Positions 53,220-64,000 of a stretch of 64,000 nucleotides of DNA are shown here, in pieces. The stretch is from Undaria pinnatifida. Taxonomy: Eukaryota; Sar; Phaeophyceae; Laminariales; Alariaceae. The number at the start of each line of letters is the position of its first letter. Position 1 is the stretch's first letter. The DNA is taken from positions 2,288,359 to 2,352,358 of the forward strand of contig JABAKD010000016.1 in NCBI GenBank assembly GCA_012845835.1, in the 5' to 3' direction. Both the position numbers and the translations under genes were made by a program. A model generated the notes under the pieces. That model ran no database searches, was not told the origin of the DNA, and was given only the letters and a program-made list of their open reading frames with translations.

Positions 53220-53400
53220 AGTACAGAGTGAATAGTAGTGGTCCCTATATAGTACCGGTTTTGTGCCGGTATGTGCCAGCCGGTGATATCAGCACTATGG
53301 CGGCAACCGGCACTACTCCGCATACTGACACTACTGGTTGTTCCCATCGGTGCCGACCGATTTCACAGGCACTGCAGCGGGTGACCCGCACTTTAGAGGG
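53220..53400. repeat. AGTGCCGGT family copy
   Basis: GTACCGGTTTTGTGCCGGTA, GGCGGCAACCGGCACTACTC and TAGAGGGACCTCTACTGCAC resemble the 61171-61490 copies, including the palindromic AGAGGGACCTCT. Confidence 0.5.
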
Positions 53401-53566
53401 ACCTCTACTGCACTGTACTTTGTCCCGAAACACGTTGGTGCAAGCCGTTTGATTGGCCATGACTAATGAAACAGCGGTCGCTTGCCTTCGCCATCAACAC
53501 GAACAGGCACTAAACAAGCGTCGCGCCTTTTGCAATACCAGGTACCTCGTATGTGATATTCATAAA

Positions 53567-53748
53567 ATACCAAGACGACAATAAGCAAACCGCATATATC
53601 ACCGGACGGAAACGAGAAATGATAAAAGGGACGCAAGCTCTCATCTAGCCCGTCATAATACCAACACGACAATCAGCAAACCGCATATATCACCGGACGG
53701 AAACGAGAAATGATAAATGGGACGCAAGCTCTCATTTAGCCCGTCAGG
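53567..53748. repeat. Tandem duplication, period 91 bp
   Basis: ATACCAAGACGACAATAAGC through AAGCTCTCATCTAGCCCGTC is repeated at once with few changes. It is followed by CAA/CAG-rich sequence up to about 54050. Confidence 0.85.
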
Positions 53749-54339
53749 AGAACTTGAAACGCGCGCTAGAGAGCCCACCCTCCATGCTCGGCGCAACAAC
53801 AAAAACAACAGAAACAACAAACACATATAAAACAGCACAGACACGAACCATCAAGAGCTGCAGAAAACACACACCTGCAGCACAATCACATAAGACGACA
53901 CCAGCAAAAACAACAATAACAGCAGCAGCAAAAACAACACCTGCAGCACAACAATCACAGCAGAACAAAACACAGCAAAAACAATAACTGTCGCATATGA
54001 TATCATGCAAACCGCAGAACAACACATCTGCAGCCTGCAGCACAACGATCACAGAAAAAAAAAGGCACCTCACACTCCACACGTATCACTTCGTTTTCAT
54101 TTCGTTTACCCTCAGCGTTGTCCAGAGTGATTGGAGCCTGCCCTGTGACCGCGGACTACATCAGATTATGGCGATACGCCCATGAGCCCATGAGCTGATG
54201 TGACGGCAAAAACTCCTAAGCGGCCTAAGGTACCCGTCTACCGTGTTAACGATACCAGGTACCTGGTATACCTACCATATCAGGTATGTATACATACTAA
54301 TTTCAAGTAATTTTTGTCCCCGAAAAAGGTTTCCAGTTC

Positions 54340-54630
54340 TAAAGGCGTTGTAAACTGCCCTTTCCGCCCATCGACACCCAGCACATCCAACGTTCGTGTC
54401 GATGCATCGTCACAGAGAGACAAGCTCTGTGATCGCAATCACAAGAAAGGGATACAATACACCGCACCAGGTACGTCACCCCGACAAAATGGAACGCTGA
54501 ACCCTATGTGCGTTAAAAAATGAAGGCATGGACCGGGGGGAAAAGGGAAGACACCAGTGACGATGACCTTGTCCGGCAGGTCGCCGAGGATAAAAACCTC
54601 TTGCGCATTGAGCTGGAAAGTTAAAGCGGT
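54340..54630. repeat. Two dispersed repeats in series
   Basis: 54355-54445 matches 27620-27790 (CCCATCGACACCCAGCACAT, GACAAGCTCTGTGATCGCAA). 54505-54630 matches 57940-58055 (AAATGAAGGC, ACGATGACCTTGTCCGGCAG, GTAAAGCxGTAGTAAA-like). The frame on the minus strand of the second part (LPDKVIVTG / LLDKVMVTG in the two copies) might be a remnant of element coding, but this is weak. Confidence 0.5.
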
Positions 54631-54984
54631 AGTAAAACAAAGCATAACTAAAGGCACGTCACCACTGCTGTGTGATAGCGTGCTACATGTTACAAAGTGC
54701 ATACAAACCCCCTTTATAAACCCCTTTATAAACCCCTCTTGTTAAAAGGTTTCAAATACGTCAGCTGTGAGTAGTCAGTCGCGCGAGCTGGGTCATTTTC
54801 ATTCAGCCTCGCCGGGCAGCGGGCAGCGCGGACCATGGAAACAACATTGGCTGCTTCTGTTTCTTCATGACACGAGTAAAAAAAACACTACCATGGTATT
54901 ATACTAATCATCATGCTGCGAGCTCACATTATCGTATACCTGGTACCTGGCAACACACAAGCAAGACAATGCACGTCTCAGACG

Positions 54985-55400
54985 AACTTCCAAGCTGGGT
55001 TTCTCCACATCAAGGGGGGTACGAGCACACGGTAGGCTTGGGAACAATCTCCTCGGCATTTTTCCACCGACGCATCGCTCGGCGCTTGCTCCCTCTCCGT
55101 TGCCGAAAAAAATCGGCCTGGAAAATCGTTTCGGAGGTGGGTGGGTGCTATCTTGCGTGTGACCGTGCATGACAGCAGCAAGCAAGCAGTGTAAATAAAG
55201 CCCCTTGAGGGGATATTTTGCGGGGCCGACTTGCTTCAAAACCAGGGGGGCACATGAAACGAAACCAGCGGCTTTTGGAAGGTATCGCGTTCGCACTCTC
55301 TGTCGCCGAAGAAAATCGTGCTTGGAAAATAACCCGAGGGGGTGTGCTATGTTGCGCGTTATTTCCGCAGACGGCTGGTGATTTGGCCAAACATCCCGAT
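54985..55400. repeat. Two copies of a 200-bp repeat (third copy at 56060-56300)
   Basis: CACCGACGCATCGCTCGGCG / CGCGTTCGCACTCTCTGTCG / ACACGCATCGCTCGGCGTTT are followed by (G)CCGAxxAAA and a GGAAAATxxxxCGxGGGxGG-like end. They mark three diverged copies at 54993-55170, 55198-55395 and 56060-56300. A further fragment may lie at about 62700-62760. No gene is supported. Confidence 0.5.
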
Positions 55401-57490
55401 TGCTTTGGACTCGATTTCTAAGTCACAAAAAAAAGGGCTACGGGAAAAATTGAACGTGTCATGGGGCATGCCCTACAGAGGGCAACAACGGGATCTTTAA
55501 AACTAAACACCACCAACCAAACGTCCAGCAGCAGCAGCAGCAGCAGTGGAAACTCGGAGTATAAACACCTAGATGACAGACAAATACAACATGAAGAACA
55601 AAAATTGGCATCACTAAAAGCAACAAACGCCCTCGAGGCACGTAATTTACGAAATATTTTACGTTGGTCTCCAGAATGCCGTATCATATCGATACTTTTG
55701 TCTCATCCCTGGTAGGTATGGTAGGTACATAAGTGGAGGTTTTGTAATTTAACAGCAGTGTAATTGCTTTGGATCAACTGCTTTTAAGGAAGGTACGCAG
55801 AAAACGATATTGCACATTGCAAACATGTACGAAGTGAGATCTCACCACTTTTAGGCAAATAAAAAATTGCCTGCCGATCTGAGCGAGCAACAAAACACAC
55901 ACAAAAAACAATATACAACGAGCAAAACCGGTTATACCGCTGTAAACTGTAAGTCTTGTCACGGCCCAGATATAGTTATACATGTACACCTAAATAACTA
56001 CAAACGCCGAAATACATGCTGTCTGTCTCTTCATAGCAGTGTACCTACCGCATGAAACGCAAGATAACAAACATCCGCTGGGATGATTTTCCGAGACGTC
56101 TGTCTTCAATACAAGAGGCGTATCACACACAACAAAACGATAGGCTTTGGCAAGACCTCGTCCAGACCAATCCATACACGCATCGCTCGGCGTTTGCACT
56201 CTCATCCCCCGGTCGCCGACAAAGCCTACTCGGAAATTGGCCCAAGGGGGGGCGGGGTGTTCTTGCTTCTTGCTTGTATTACGGGTGTTACTGCGCACGT
56301 TTCGTCGCACACACGAAAAAATAATACCAGGCACGATTCTTGCACATGTCCAATAGATCACCCATCCCCACTTGACCATTTACGTCTTCCAGGACAGACC
56401 TGTATAGCCTATAGATCATGTTACCGGGTGGGAGCCATGGGACCTGCACGGTCTAGCACATGCTTCCTGTGTTCGATCTGTACTCTACTGTATGCACCGT
56501 ATCTTAAAACGGCAGATAGATACATCTGCTCTACATGATCTAGAGTGCCAACTGCCCGGGGTGTTAACTCCTGCACCCGTACACTTGAACCGAGGACAGC
56601 CCGGATTGCATGACGTGGCCGTTGCTTAACTTTATAACTCTCAACCCCTGTGCCAAAAAAAAGTCAACTCACGATCACAGCATCGGCCAACCCAAGCAGC
56701 CGGACCGGCTGGACTAGTCCAGGGGAGTAGAGCGTATTTATTCCTACTAAATTTTATTAATAGTTGATACGACCGCTCTTGTCGCTCTGTACTTTTTCCG
56801 TCGCTATTGCTGCTCCCCAAAGCGCATAATCATACACTTAAATTGGCTTGTCACCGGTGGTTCTAAAGTGGGTACACAGCTGTACCGCTACTGCTGTGCT
56901 TGGCTCGAGCTCTCCTCTCTCTCTCCTCCCGCAGCCCCTTTGTATGGGTTTCCCTAATGAAACGCGGCGTGTTTCTTGAACGTACGTGCATCATCAAATC
57001 TACCGGAAACTACTGGCAGACTCAATCAGTAGATAGATACTACCAGTAGTACTCTACTGGCAGTATGAAGCACTTTGCCACTCCTCAGCTTTGTCAATCG
57101 GTAATCGTCACGATTCGTCAGGTATTCTCTTTCAAGTCCCAAAAGGATTAATTCCAAAGACAAGTCAGAAGACATGCAATAGCTTACCCACCCCCAGAAC
57201 CGAAATCAAGCTGTGTCGATAGTTCAGGAAAGGATCAAAGCCTCCAGACTAGTGCACCAACCAGGCGTCGGAACGCCAAACATACACCAAGTATGCCAGG
57301 AAGAGACGGCAGTTATCGCCGTCGTCAGTCACAGCTTTAGGACTTACGACACCAAAACCAGTATGTTCCGTCTAGACCGTCTGGACGGCCGTCCTAGCAC
57401 GGTACGTCTAGACGGCCGCCGGTCACAGGTCAAAACTGCAGTCTCCTGACATCTTCGAGTAGGGTTGGTAGGGCCGCTCCGAGGGAGTCC
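55400..57490. other. Mostly unassigned sequence
   Basis: Apart from the repeat copy at 56060-56300, a (CAG)n run at about 55528-55545 and GATC-rich repeat pieces at about 56375-56545, I see nothing I can assign. No exon is supported. Confidence 0.4.
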
Positions 57491-57497
57491 GAAATGG

Positions 57498-57779
57498 ATT
57501 CAACATTCGACACCTAAATCGTGTACCAGGTATACCTTAATTAACGCCTTAACAACTCGAAACCCGTTTTGGGGGACAAATTACTTTAAACTCGTAAAGG
57601 ACGGGGTTTCTGGGCTCTAAAGGGATTAAGGGGTTATGATTCAACATTAACACCCAAATCTTGTACCAGGTATACCTTAATTAACGCTTTCACAACTCGA
57701 AACCCGTTTTGAGGGACAAATTACGTTAAACTCGTAAAGGAAGGGGTTTCTGGGTTCGAAAGGGATTAAGGGGTTTTAT
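57498..57779. repeat. Tandem duplication, period 141 bp, running into GGGTTTCxGGGCTC repeats
   Basis: ATTCAACATTxxACACC, TTGTACCAGGTATACCTTAA, ACAACTCGAAACCCGTTTTG and GGGATTAAGGGGTT occur twice. From 57780 to about 57885 shorter GGGGTTTCGGGGCTCTAAA units continue. Confidence 0.85.
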
Positions 57780-58231
57780 AAGAGGTTTCTGGGCTCTAAA
57801 GGGGTTATAAGGGGTTTCGGGGCTCTAAAGGGGTTTTGCTCTAGAGGGATTTTACAAGGGGTTTCGGGGCTCTAAAAGGGTTATAAGACGTGGTATGCGT
57901 CGATGCAAAATCGACGAGCGGTGAGGGTTCTAACTCTTATGTGCGATAAAAATGAAGGCGGGCTTTAAACCATGGGGGAGAAAGGATGGCACCTGTTACC
58001 ATGACCTTGTCGAGAAGGCCGCTGAGGGTAACATCGCGAACGAGTTGAGCTGCAAAGCAAAAGCGACCGGAAAAAGAAACGAGAAGAAAAACGCTGTTGC
58101 GCTGTTGTACAGCAGTTTCATGCGCGTTCAACGCTGCGTTCCACATCTCGTGAAACTTGGGAGTCGTTGGAGCACCAAGCCAGTACATATTAACGGGTTT
58201 AAGACGAGAAAATGGTATGGTTCGTGCGCCT

Positions 58232-58437
58232 TCCCAAAGCTCAGCGTTCACGACAGCCGCACCACACAAGCCACAGCATCCAAGCACGGAGTACCCCACA
58301 ACGGTAGGGCTAGGGGTAGGGTTTGGGTTTTCCCAAAACACGGCGTTCACGACGGCCGTACTACACAAGCCACGGCGTCTAAGCATAGAGTACGCCATAA
58401 TGATAGGGCCAGGGTTAGGGTTCGGGTTTACAAAGTC
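58232..58437. repeat. Tandem repeat, about 99 bp, two units with telomere-like ends
   Basis: CCCAAAGCTCAGCGTTCACG and CACAAGCCACAGCATCCAAG mark unit 1. CCCAAAACACGGCGTTCACG and CACAAGCCACGGCGTCTAAG mark unit 2. Unit 1 ends TAGGGCTAGGGGTAGGGTTT and unit 2 ends AGGGCCAGGGTTAGGGTTCG, both degenerate TTAGGG strings. Confidence 0.75.
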
Positions 58438-58989
58438 AACGCTCCCCAGACCCACCACGCTTCGTATTTTAGCTTATCTACTGTCTACAGTACAGTCCTG
58501 TCACAATTCGGAACCAAAGAAAATTCCTGGAATCTCGTTGGTCTAACATTCGTCTCAACAGTCTCCGACAAGCTGGCACCGCAAATTACAGCGGAACGTG
58601 TGATACGAATACATCGTACGCGTACTCTACTGCTGTAGTGACGGATATCGAACAAGCATCGAGCTCGACATGTACCAACAAACCAAACATCAAATCGAAG
58701 CGAGTTCCACAATGATTGTAGTTGATAAAGTTAGCTGTATGTAGCGAATTTTTTTGCTCGATATCAGTATACAAAAGAAAAACTGTACGAATAGGGATCC
58801 CAGGTTCCAGGGGCTTATCAGGTGGGGGGAAAAACGCGCTCGAAACGATATATTGATTATCAAGTCCGATAGTTCATATCCTGATATATCGCAACTTCCC
58901 ATTCGATAGTCGACACTACTGATTTGTGTTTCTTGTTTTGTTGTGGACGACCTACAGTTTTGCAAAACAGAACAAAAGTTCGGCTGGCG

Positions 58990-59095
58990 TGATTGAGGAC
59001 TTCGTCGCAACTCATCTTTGCAAGCTGTGTGTGATACTGCGATCGCACGTGTAATGGGTGTACTCTACAGGAGTACAAAATGTGTCCTCATGGAA
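58990..59095 (+). repeat. Dispersed repeat family R120, copy 5
   Basis: TCGTCGCAACTCATCTTTGC, AAGCTGTGTGTGATACTGCG and ATGTGTCCTCATGGAAG match the family. A short CTCTACAGGAGTACAAAATG stretch is inserted before the tail. Confidence 0.8.
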
Positions 59096-60460
59096 GACAG
59101 TTTATCGGACCAGGTATTGTCTGATACGATATAACTGGTATGCGATATGATTGCTGTTGTTGTTTTCTCACATCAACTCTTGTCAAAAAAATCCAGAGTC
59201 CGTGGTCAAACAAAGGTGCTGGAGCCCTAGGAAGATCCGAAACCCCCCCAAAAAAACCAAAATTCGTCCGGTATGTACTACGCTTTTCCGCCTAAAACGC
59301 ACGATACGAAGAAGGCGCAAGAGTGAAAAGATCCAATGTGCAAACTGAACTCACATGACGGCGGGTATCCACTCAACTACAGCATAGAGTTCCCCCGTTC
59401 CCACAACTAACCAACTCGCGGCTACAAACTACAGCGGTTGGGCTGTCTGCACCGTACGAACCGCACGGTAATCGTGAGCACAGAAGAGCGCGCCTGTTGT
59501 CTGGAGTGCTGTCAGAGTGACGACCCGCGGGCATGCAGTGAACCAAGAGCAATCCAACCAAAAGCCACAATACAAACATCAATGATCGCCCCGCCTTCCC
59601 GAGTTATTTGACAGGTTGCAGCGCAGCTACGACGCCCGTGCTTGACAATTGAAAATTGCGGGGGGTCGCCCCCCATGAAGGGTATACAACTCTTCTACAA
59701 ACTCTACAAAAAAAAAACAGGGACGTAAGCAACATGTTGTACTACTGCCTCGTAAAAAAAAACTGAAAAAAAGACGATCGCTGATATGACGGTGCGATTC
59801 CGATCGCATGCCAAGGCATAACACAGATGTATGAACAGGTTGCGTCCTGGGACTTGTAAAGCGCATCCCGCTGGAAACAGCCGTATGTCATCATACACCG
59901 TAGACGGGCCGGACGGACCGCTGCTGCATACTGCTGTCTCGCCGTTCGTAAAGAAAGGAGATCATGGACCAGGAACATGAGATGAGAAACCTCTGGAAAA
60001 CACGAACGATAGACGAACAAAAACACACAAAACACACAAAAAGCACTAAAACAAAAAAGTGCAAACATGAAGCCAGCCCAGCTCGTGTTCAGCGCGCATC
60101 GCAAACAACGCGATTCCGAAACAGCCGTAATCGCCCAGCAAGCAGAAAAACGGTCAACAGCAAGAAACGCTCCCGCTCCACCCTCCCCACGTAGTTTGTG
60201 ACCACAGAGCTCATCTCTCTATTAATACGAGATAGGAGGCATCGGCAGAGACACTGGTTGCGGGATGTAGATGGGTGCAAACATCAGTTTGATGTGAAGG
60301 ACACACACCGATAAATGCAAAACTGCCCACCCGCCGCTTCCACGAGTATCGGTATCACGTTCCTCGTAATATTCAATAGCATACAACATCACGACATACC
60401 CCTTTCGTGACTCGTGACTGACTGCGCACCATCTACCGAAAGACAAATATATGATATATA
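59096..60460. other. No recognised gene
   Basis: I see no exon or repeat I can assign in this stretch; open frames are short and unremarkable. Confidence 0.4.
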
Positions 60461-60565
60461 TAGAGGACACACAACCCGTGATACGCGCGATCGGAGTATC
60501 ACACACAGCTTGTAAAGATGAGTTTCGACAAAAAATTCGATCTCACAGCTGGAGTGTATTTTAAT
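60461..60565 (-). repeat. Dispersed repeat family R120, copy 6
   Basis: This is an inverse copy: GAGGACACACAACCCGTGAT, GCGATCGGAGTATCACACAC, AAGATGAGTTTCGACAAAAA and TCTCACAGCTGGAGTGTATT. It is followed by an AT-rich TATATA stretch. Confidence 0.85.
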
Positions 60566-61170
60566 TTTTATAATATACTCCGGAGTATATATATATAAGG
60601 CCACACCCCTGCCAGGTCAGCGAAAACCCGACATGCTCCGTCCCGGGATAATGCATCATAGGGATATCGTCATACAACTACCGCCATGCATGAAATAAGC
60701 ACACACACATCCAAGGCCCCGCTGTCCAACCTCGCCACGCGATTTCATCGTTCCATCCTACAACCAACCTTGCGCATTGGCCTTTCCCAACCCCTCCGGC
60801 TCAATGTCAAGGTTCCTGTCACATGTGACATATAATTTTATTTTTACAATATAATACTACTGCTGTACAATAATAGTTCCGATCGCTCTTCATGTTCTGT
60901 GCCTTGCAGGGCAGACAGACACCTAATCTTGTGATTGATCTCCATGGGTTGAAGATCGTGCTGACGGATGACACCCAGACGACCTGAATGATCTAGCACA
61001 ATTTTCCTGGCTTGGATCTGTGTTACACATACTGCACAACATACTATTAATATATATATGACGACAGATGTACGATCTATATGATCTAGATCGTAACCTG
61101 TCCTTTGCGTGGAAACTCCAGCTCCCGGCTCTCGTCAACCGCTCGCCCTACAGCAAAAAAAAAAGGCGAC

Positions 61171-61447
61171 CCGGTACAACAGAGTAGTGCTCTCTTCATA
61201 GTGCCGGTTGCCCCCTACATTGCCTGTAAAATCGCTTGGAATAGTTGCGAACAACCAGTAGTGGCAGTACGCAAAGTAGTGCCGGTTTCCTCTATAGTGC
61301 CGGTAAACCCCGGTCCAACAGAGTAGTGCTCTGTTCATAGTGCCGGTTACTCCCTACAGTGCCTGTTAAATCGTTTGGGACAGATGAGAACAACCAGGAG
61401 TGGCAGTGAGCAACGTAGTGCCGGTGGCCCCTATTGTGCCGGTATTT
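61171..61447. repeat. AGTGCCGGT family, tandem duplication with period 139 bp
   Basis: Two units (61171-61309 and 61310-61447) each run CCGGTxCAACAGAGTAGTGC, CATAGTGCCGGTTxC, GTTAAATCGxTTGG, GAACAACCAGxAGTGGCAGT and GTAGTGCCGGTxxCC. Confidence 0.85.
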
Positions 61448-62001
61448 GCGGCACTAAAGAGGCAACCAGCACTATAGAGGGATCACTACTGCTGCTGTAA
61501 TGAAAATAAGAGCAGTGTCTAATTAAGATTCTGCGGTATGTATATATACCAGGAACACCGCCAGAGGGCACGATTTTCTTTTATATTATTACGTCGCTTT
61601 TCGTGGCTCTGAGGGCAGCGGGAAATCCGTCCAAACTTGTAGAAAGCAAAAGGACGTTTTGGCATAATTTTTGGGCATGGTCAACCAACTTGTTGAGAGG
61701 ACTCGCATGCATACTTCGTATTTCTTTTCTCGTTGCTCGAGGTTCTGGTACTGCTGTACTGACTCCGGTATTTGTTTGTTTGCACCCCTCCCTCCCTTCC
61801 TCCCTAGCTGCAGGGGGAAAGGAGAGGGTAGGAGGTGGTGGAGCAAGAGAAAAACAGAACACAAAACGTTTCAAACATGCTTCAAACCATAAAAAAAAAT
61901 AGAACAAAGGAAAAAAACAGCAGAGCAGTAAGTCAGCGCCCTTGTGTTATACCACTACCTGGTGTTTGTTAATGGAACAAAAACAAAGAAACACACACTT
62001 T

Positions 62002-62130
62002 GGCCGCGAGATCGCGCATTTATCCGAAACTCATCTTTGCAACCTGTGTGCGATGCTTTGATCGCGCGTGCTACGGCCGTTGTACTACTGTTTGCCCTCA
62101 TGAAGGATATACCGGTCGGTGAATCCCCTT
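62002..62130 (+). repeat. Dispersed repeat family R120, copy 7
   Basis: GGCCGCGAGATCGCGCATTT, GAAACTCATCTTTGCAACCT, GCGATGCTTTGATCGCGCGT and AAGGATATACCGGTCGGTGA match the family with local changes. Confidence 0.75.
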
Positions 62131-62706
62131 GGTGCTAACTAAACCCAGGGTCAACAGGGCAACTTCACAACGTTTCAGAACGTTAGACTTTCTCTTCGGG
62201 GAGGGGGCTCGTCCCCTCTATTACCTTCGCACTGCTGTTCTTTCCTCCTTCTCCCTCCCTAGACGTAACTCAGATCCAGGCTCAGCGAGCAGGCTCTTTG
62301 CCGCCCTCGCCAATACGGTACACGCCTTCATTCTTTATCGCAAAACGAGTCCAGCTATTTCTTCCCTAGTCGAGAATACGTACGCACATACCTGGCATTT
62401 CACAATACAGCGGTGTACAGAACAGACTGCTGTACAGAACGATAATGGCCTCTTCGCCTATCGGCCCCGAGACCGTCATAACTTTGAGAGCCCGGGCGAT
62501 CTCACATTCCAGGTGTCTTACTCCTGATTTTTCATCAAGAGCGCGTCGGGCGGTTCACAGCCCAAATCACAACCATGGGAGGACTCGTCCGGCTTCGTCG
62601 CGGTTGCCTCTCGGCCTCAAATGCCCCACACAGAGAACAAACAAGAGTCGGGGTGACCGAACACGCGAATACACACACACAAGACAACACACCCCCTCGG
62701 GGCGAC

Positions 62707-62828
62707 TTTCGAAGCTGTTTGTCTCGACAACGGGGAAAGAGTGCAAACGCCACACGATGCGTCTATGTTTCGAAGCTGATTGTCTCAACAACGGGGAAAG
62801 AGCGCAAACGCCAAACGCCACACGATGC
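62707..62828. repeat. Tandem duplication, period 61 bp
   Basis: TTTCGAAGCTGxTTGTCTC, CAACGGGGAAAGAG and GCAAACGCCACACGATGCGT occur twice, the second with an extra AAACGCC. The frames here (up to 173 codons) are not supported as genes. Confidence 0.8.
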
Positions 62829-63910
62829 GTCTGTGGGGCGCTGTGGCGGTGCTGTGGCGGATCGGCGTACTGGTGGCGGCGGAGTGTGCGCCATTTCTTG
62901 GCAAAGCAGTGCGGTAAACACCGACGAACGCCACGGAAGGATTTGACCGCACGGATGCGGCGCTGACTGACGACAGACGACACCATCTCTCGCCTTGCAA
63001 GTGCACCCACGGCTTCCTTTCCGTCAGTTACCCCGTTTGGGGCACATGTGCAAACATTAGGTCCTAAAATTCAAGCATAGCGTTAACACAAATAAGCAAA
63101 AACGCGGGAGTGTGCAGCATACGATAGTGCATTTTGCGCGCATGTCGTACCGGTTCCTTGCACCGATATCCAACATGACAGCACCAGCAAAAACCTCCTG
63201 CCCTACTTATAGCAGCCCGAGCTGCCTTGTTGGGCGGAAGCTGTGAATTATTTTCGTCATTTTTTCGCCTCTCGAGTCTCAAAAGGGTCAATTGTTAAAT
63301 GCAAACTCCTTCTTCCTCCGCGCCTGCTGCCATCAGACCTCCTGGGTGTAACACCAGCCCCCCAAAAACCAAACAAAAAAAAGCAGATACGTGCATACAA
63401 CATCTTCACCAGGGACAAACATGTGATAACTGGTATATATACACCGGTATACAGCAGTGTACCGACACACACACCAACACAACACAAACCCCCCAAAAAC
63501 CAGCAAAACACAAACCGAGGAAACGAAAGAAAGAAACGAACACCCAAAACGCACACTCGAATATGTGTCGCAAACCACAAACGACGTCACCCGCAGCCCT
63601 GCGTGTGTGTGCGTTGTCGACCACAACCGTTATTTCCACCTATTGACACTTCGACACCCAGCACACCCAGTGTCCCAACATGAGGATTCTGCGTCCTAAG
63701 AGAGATACCCTCTGGTCTCTCTCTGTCTTCACACATTCATGTGTTTTCACACTATGAATTTGAACAGCAGTGCGCGGGTAGTTCCAAGTATACATCAAAC
63801 TACTGCACGGTTCAAAATATGCATCAAACTACTGAGAGGAAACTGCTGATGCTGTGGCGCTGGCTGCTGCTTATAAGTAACTGACAGGGAGTCCCGGGCC
63901 TTAAGTCGTC

Positions 63911-64000
63911 CATGAGGGCATACACAACCCGTAACACGCGCGATCGGAGTATCACACGCAGCTTGCAAAGACGAGTCTCGCTGAAATTCTCAATCTTGCA
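63911..64000 (-). repeat. Dispersed repeat family R120, copy 8, cut by the window end
   Basis: This is an inverse copy: CATGAGGGCATACACAACCC, GCGATCGGAGTATCACACGC and AAAGACGAGTCTCGCTGAAA, running into the end of the window. Confidence 0.8.

Overview
The window reads as nuclear DNA of a eukaryote, most likely a brown alga or a related stramenopile. The evidence is spliced genes with GT-AG introns of 0.5 to 5.4 kb, TTAGGG-type interstitial repeats, very high repeat and microsatellite content, and degenerate mobile-element coding sequence of a kind I associate with brown algal genomes. The lineage is inference; no marker gene is present to prove it. Most long open frames here are low-complexity artefacts, and real coding sequence covers only a few percent of the window.

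Three genes can be read. (1) The first exon of a DUF1365-family membrane-anchored protein lies at 4879-5150 on the minus strand. (2) A complete aspartyl/asparaginyl beta-hydroxylase-like (AspH-type, Fe(II)/2-oxoglutarate dioxygenase) gene lies on the plus strand in seven exons from 5420 to 16964. It is divergent from DUF1365 across 269 bp, and all splice phases agree. It is odd because a stop-free, multiple-of-three 1302-base low-complexity segment separates the second iron-binding His from the Arg expected to bind 2-oxoglutarate. (3) Two exons of a Rac/Rho-type small GTPase lie on the minus strand at 50773-50681 and 47742-47560. The first-named exon is upstream, and the second is surrounded by degenerate tandem copies of its own ends. 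A coding-like block of unknown identity lies at 28.5-30.2 kb.

Layout: 1-4.7 kb holds tRNA-derived SINE arrays and a triplicated repeat. 4.9-17 kb holds the divergent gene pair, whose introns carry minisatellites, dispersed repeats and G-rich tracts. 17-27.5 kb holds MITE-like and foldback elements, a terminal-inverted-repeat element packed with a GGAAGCTTCC minisatellite and six CCCTAA units, a retroelement fragment and degenerate element coding sequence. 28.5-30.2 kb is the unknown coding-like block. 31-34.5 kb is a nested array of MITEs interrupted by a complete miniature LTR retroelement (TRIM). 35-46 kb is gene-poor with poly-C and CAA/CTA tracts and further repeats. 46.7-50.8 kb is the GTPase gene. 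51-64 kb is dense in dispersed and tandem repeats and shows no recognisable gene.

The most interesting structures are four. The TRIM at 31900-32667 carries the 3' half of a serine tRNA, including the untemplated CCA, where only a short primer-binding site is expected. The dioxygenase gene is split between cofactor residues. The GTPase exon is flanked by self-copies. The TIR element embeds telomere-like repeats.
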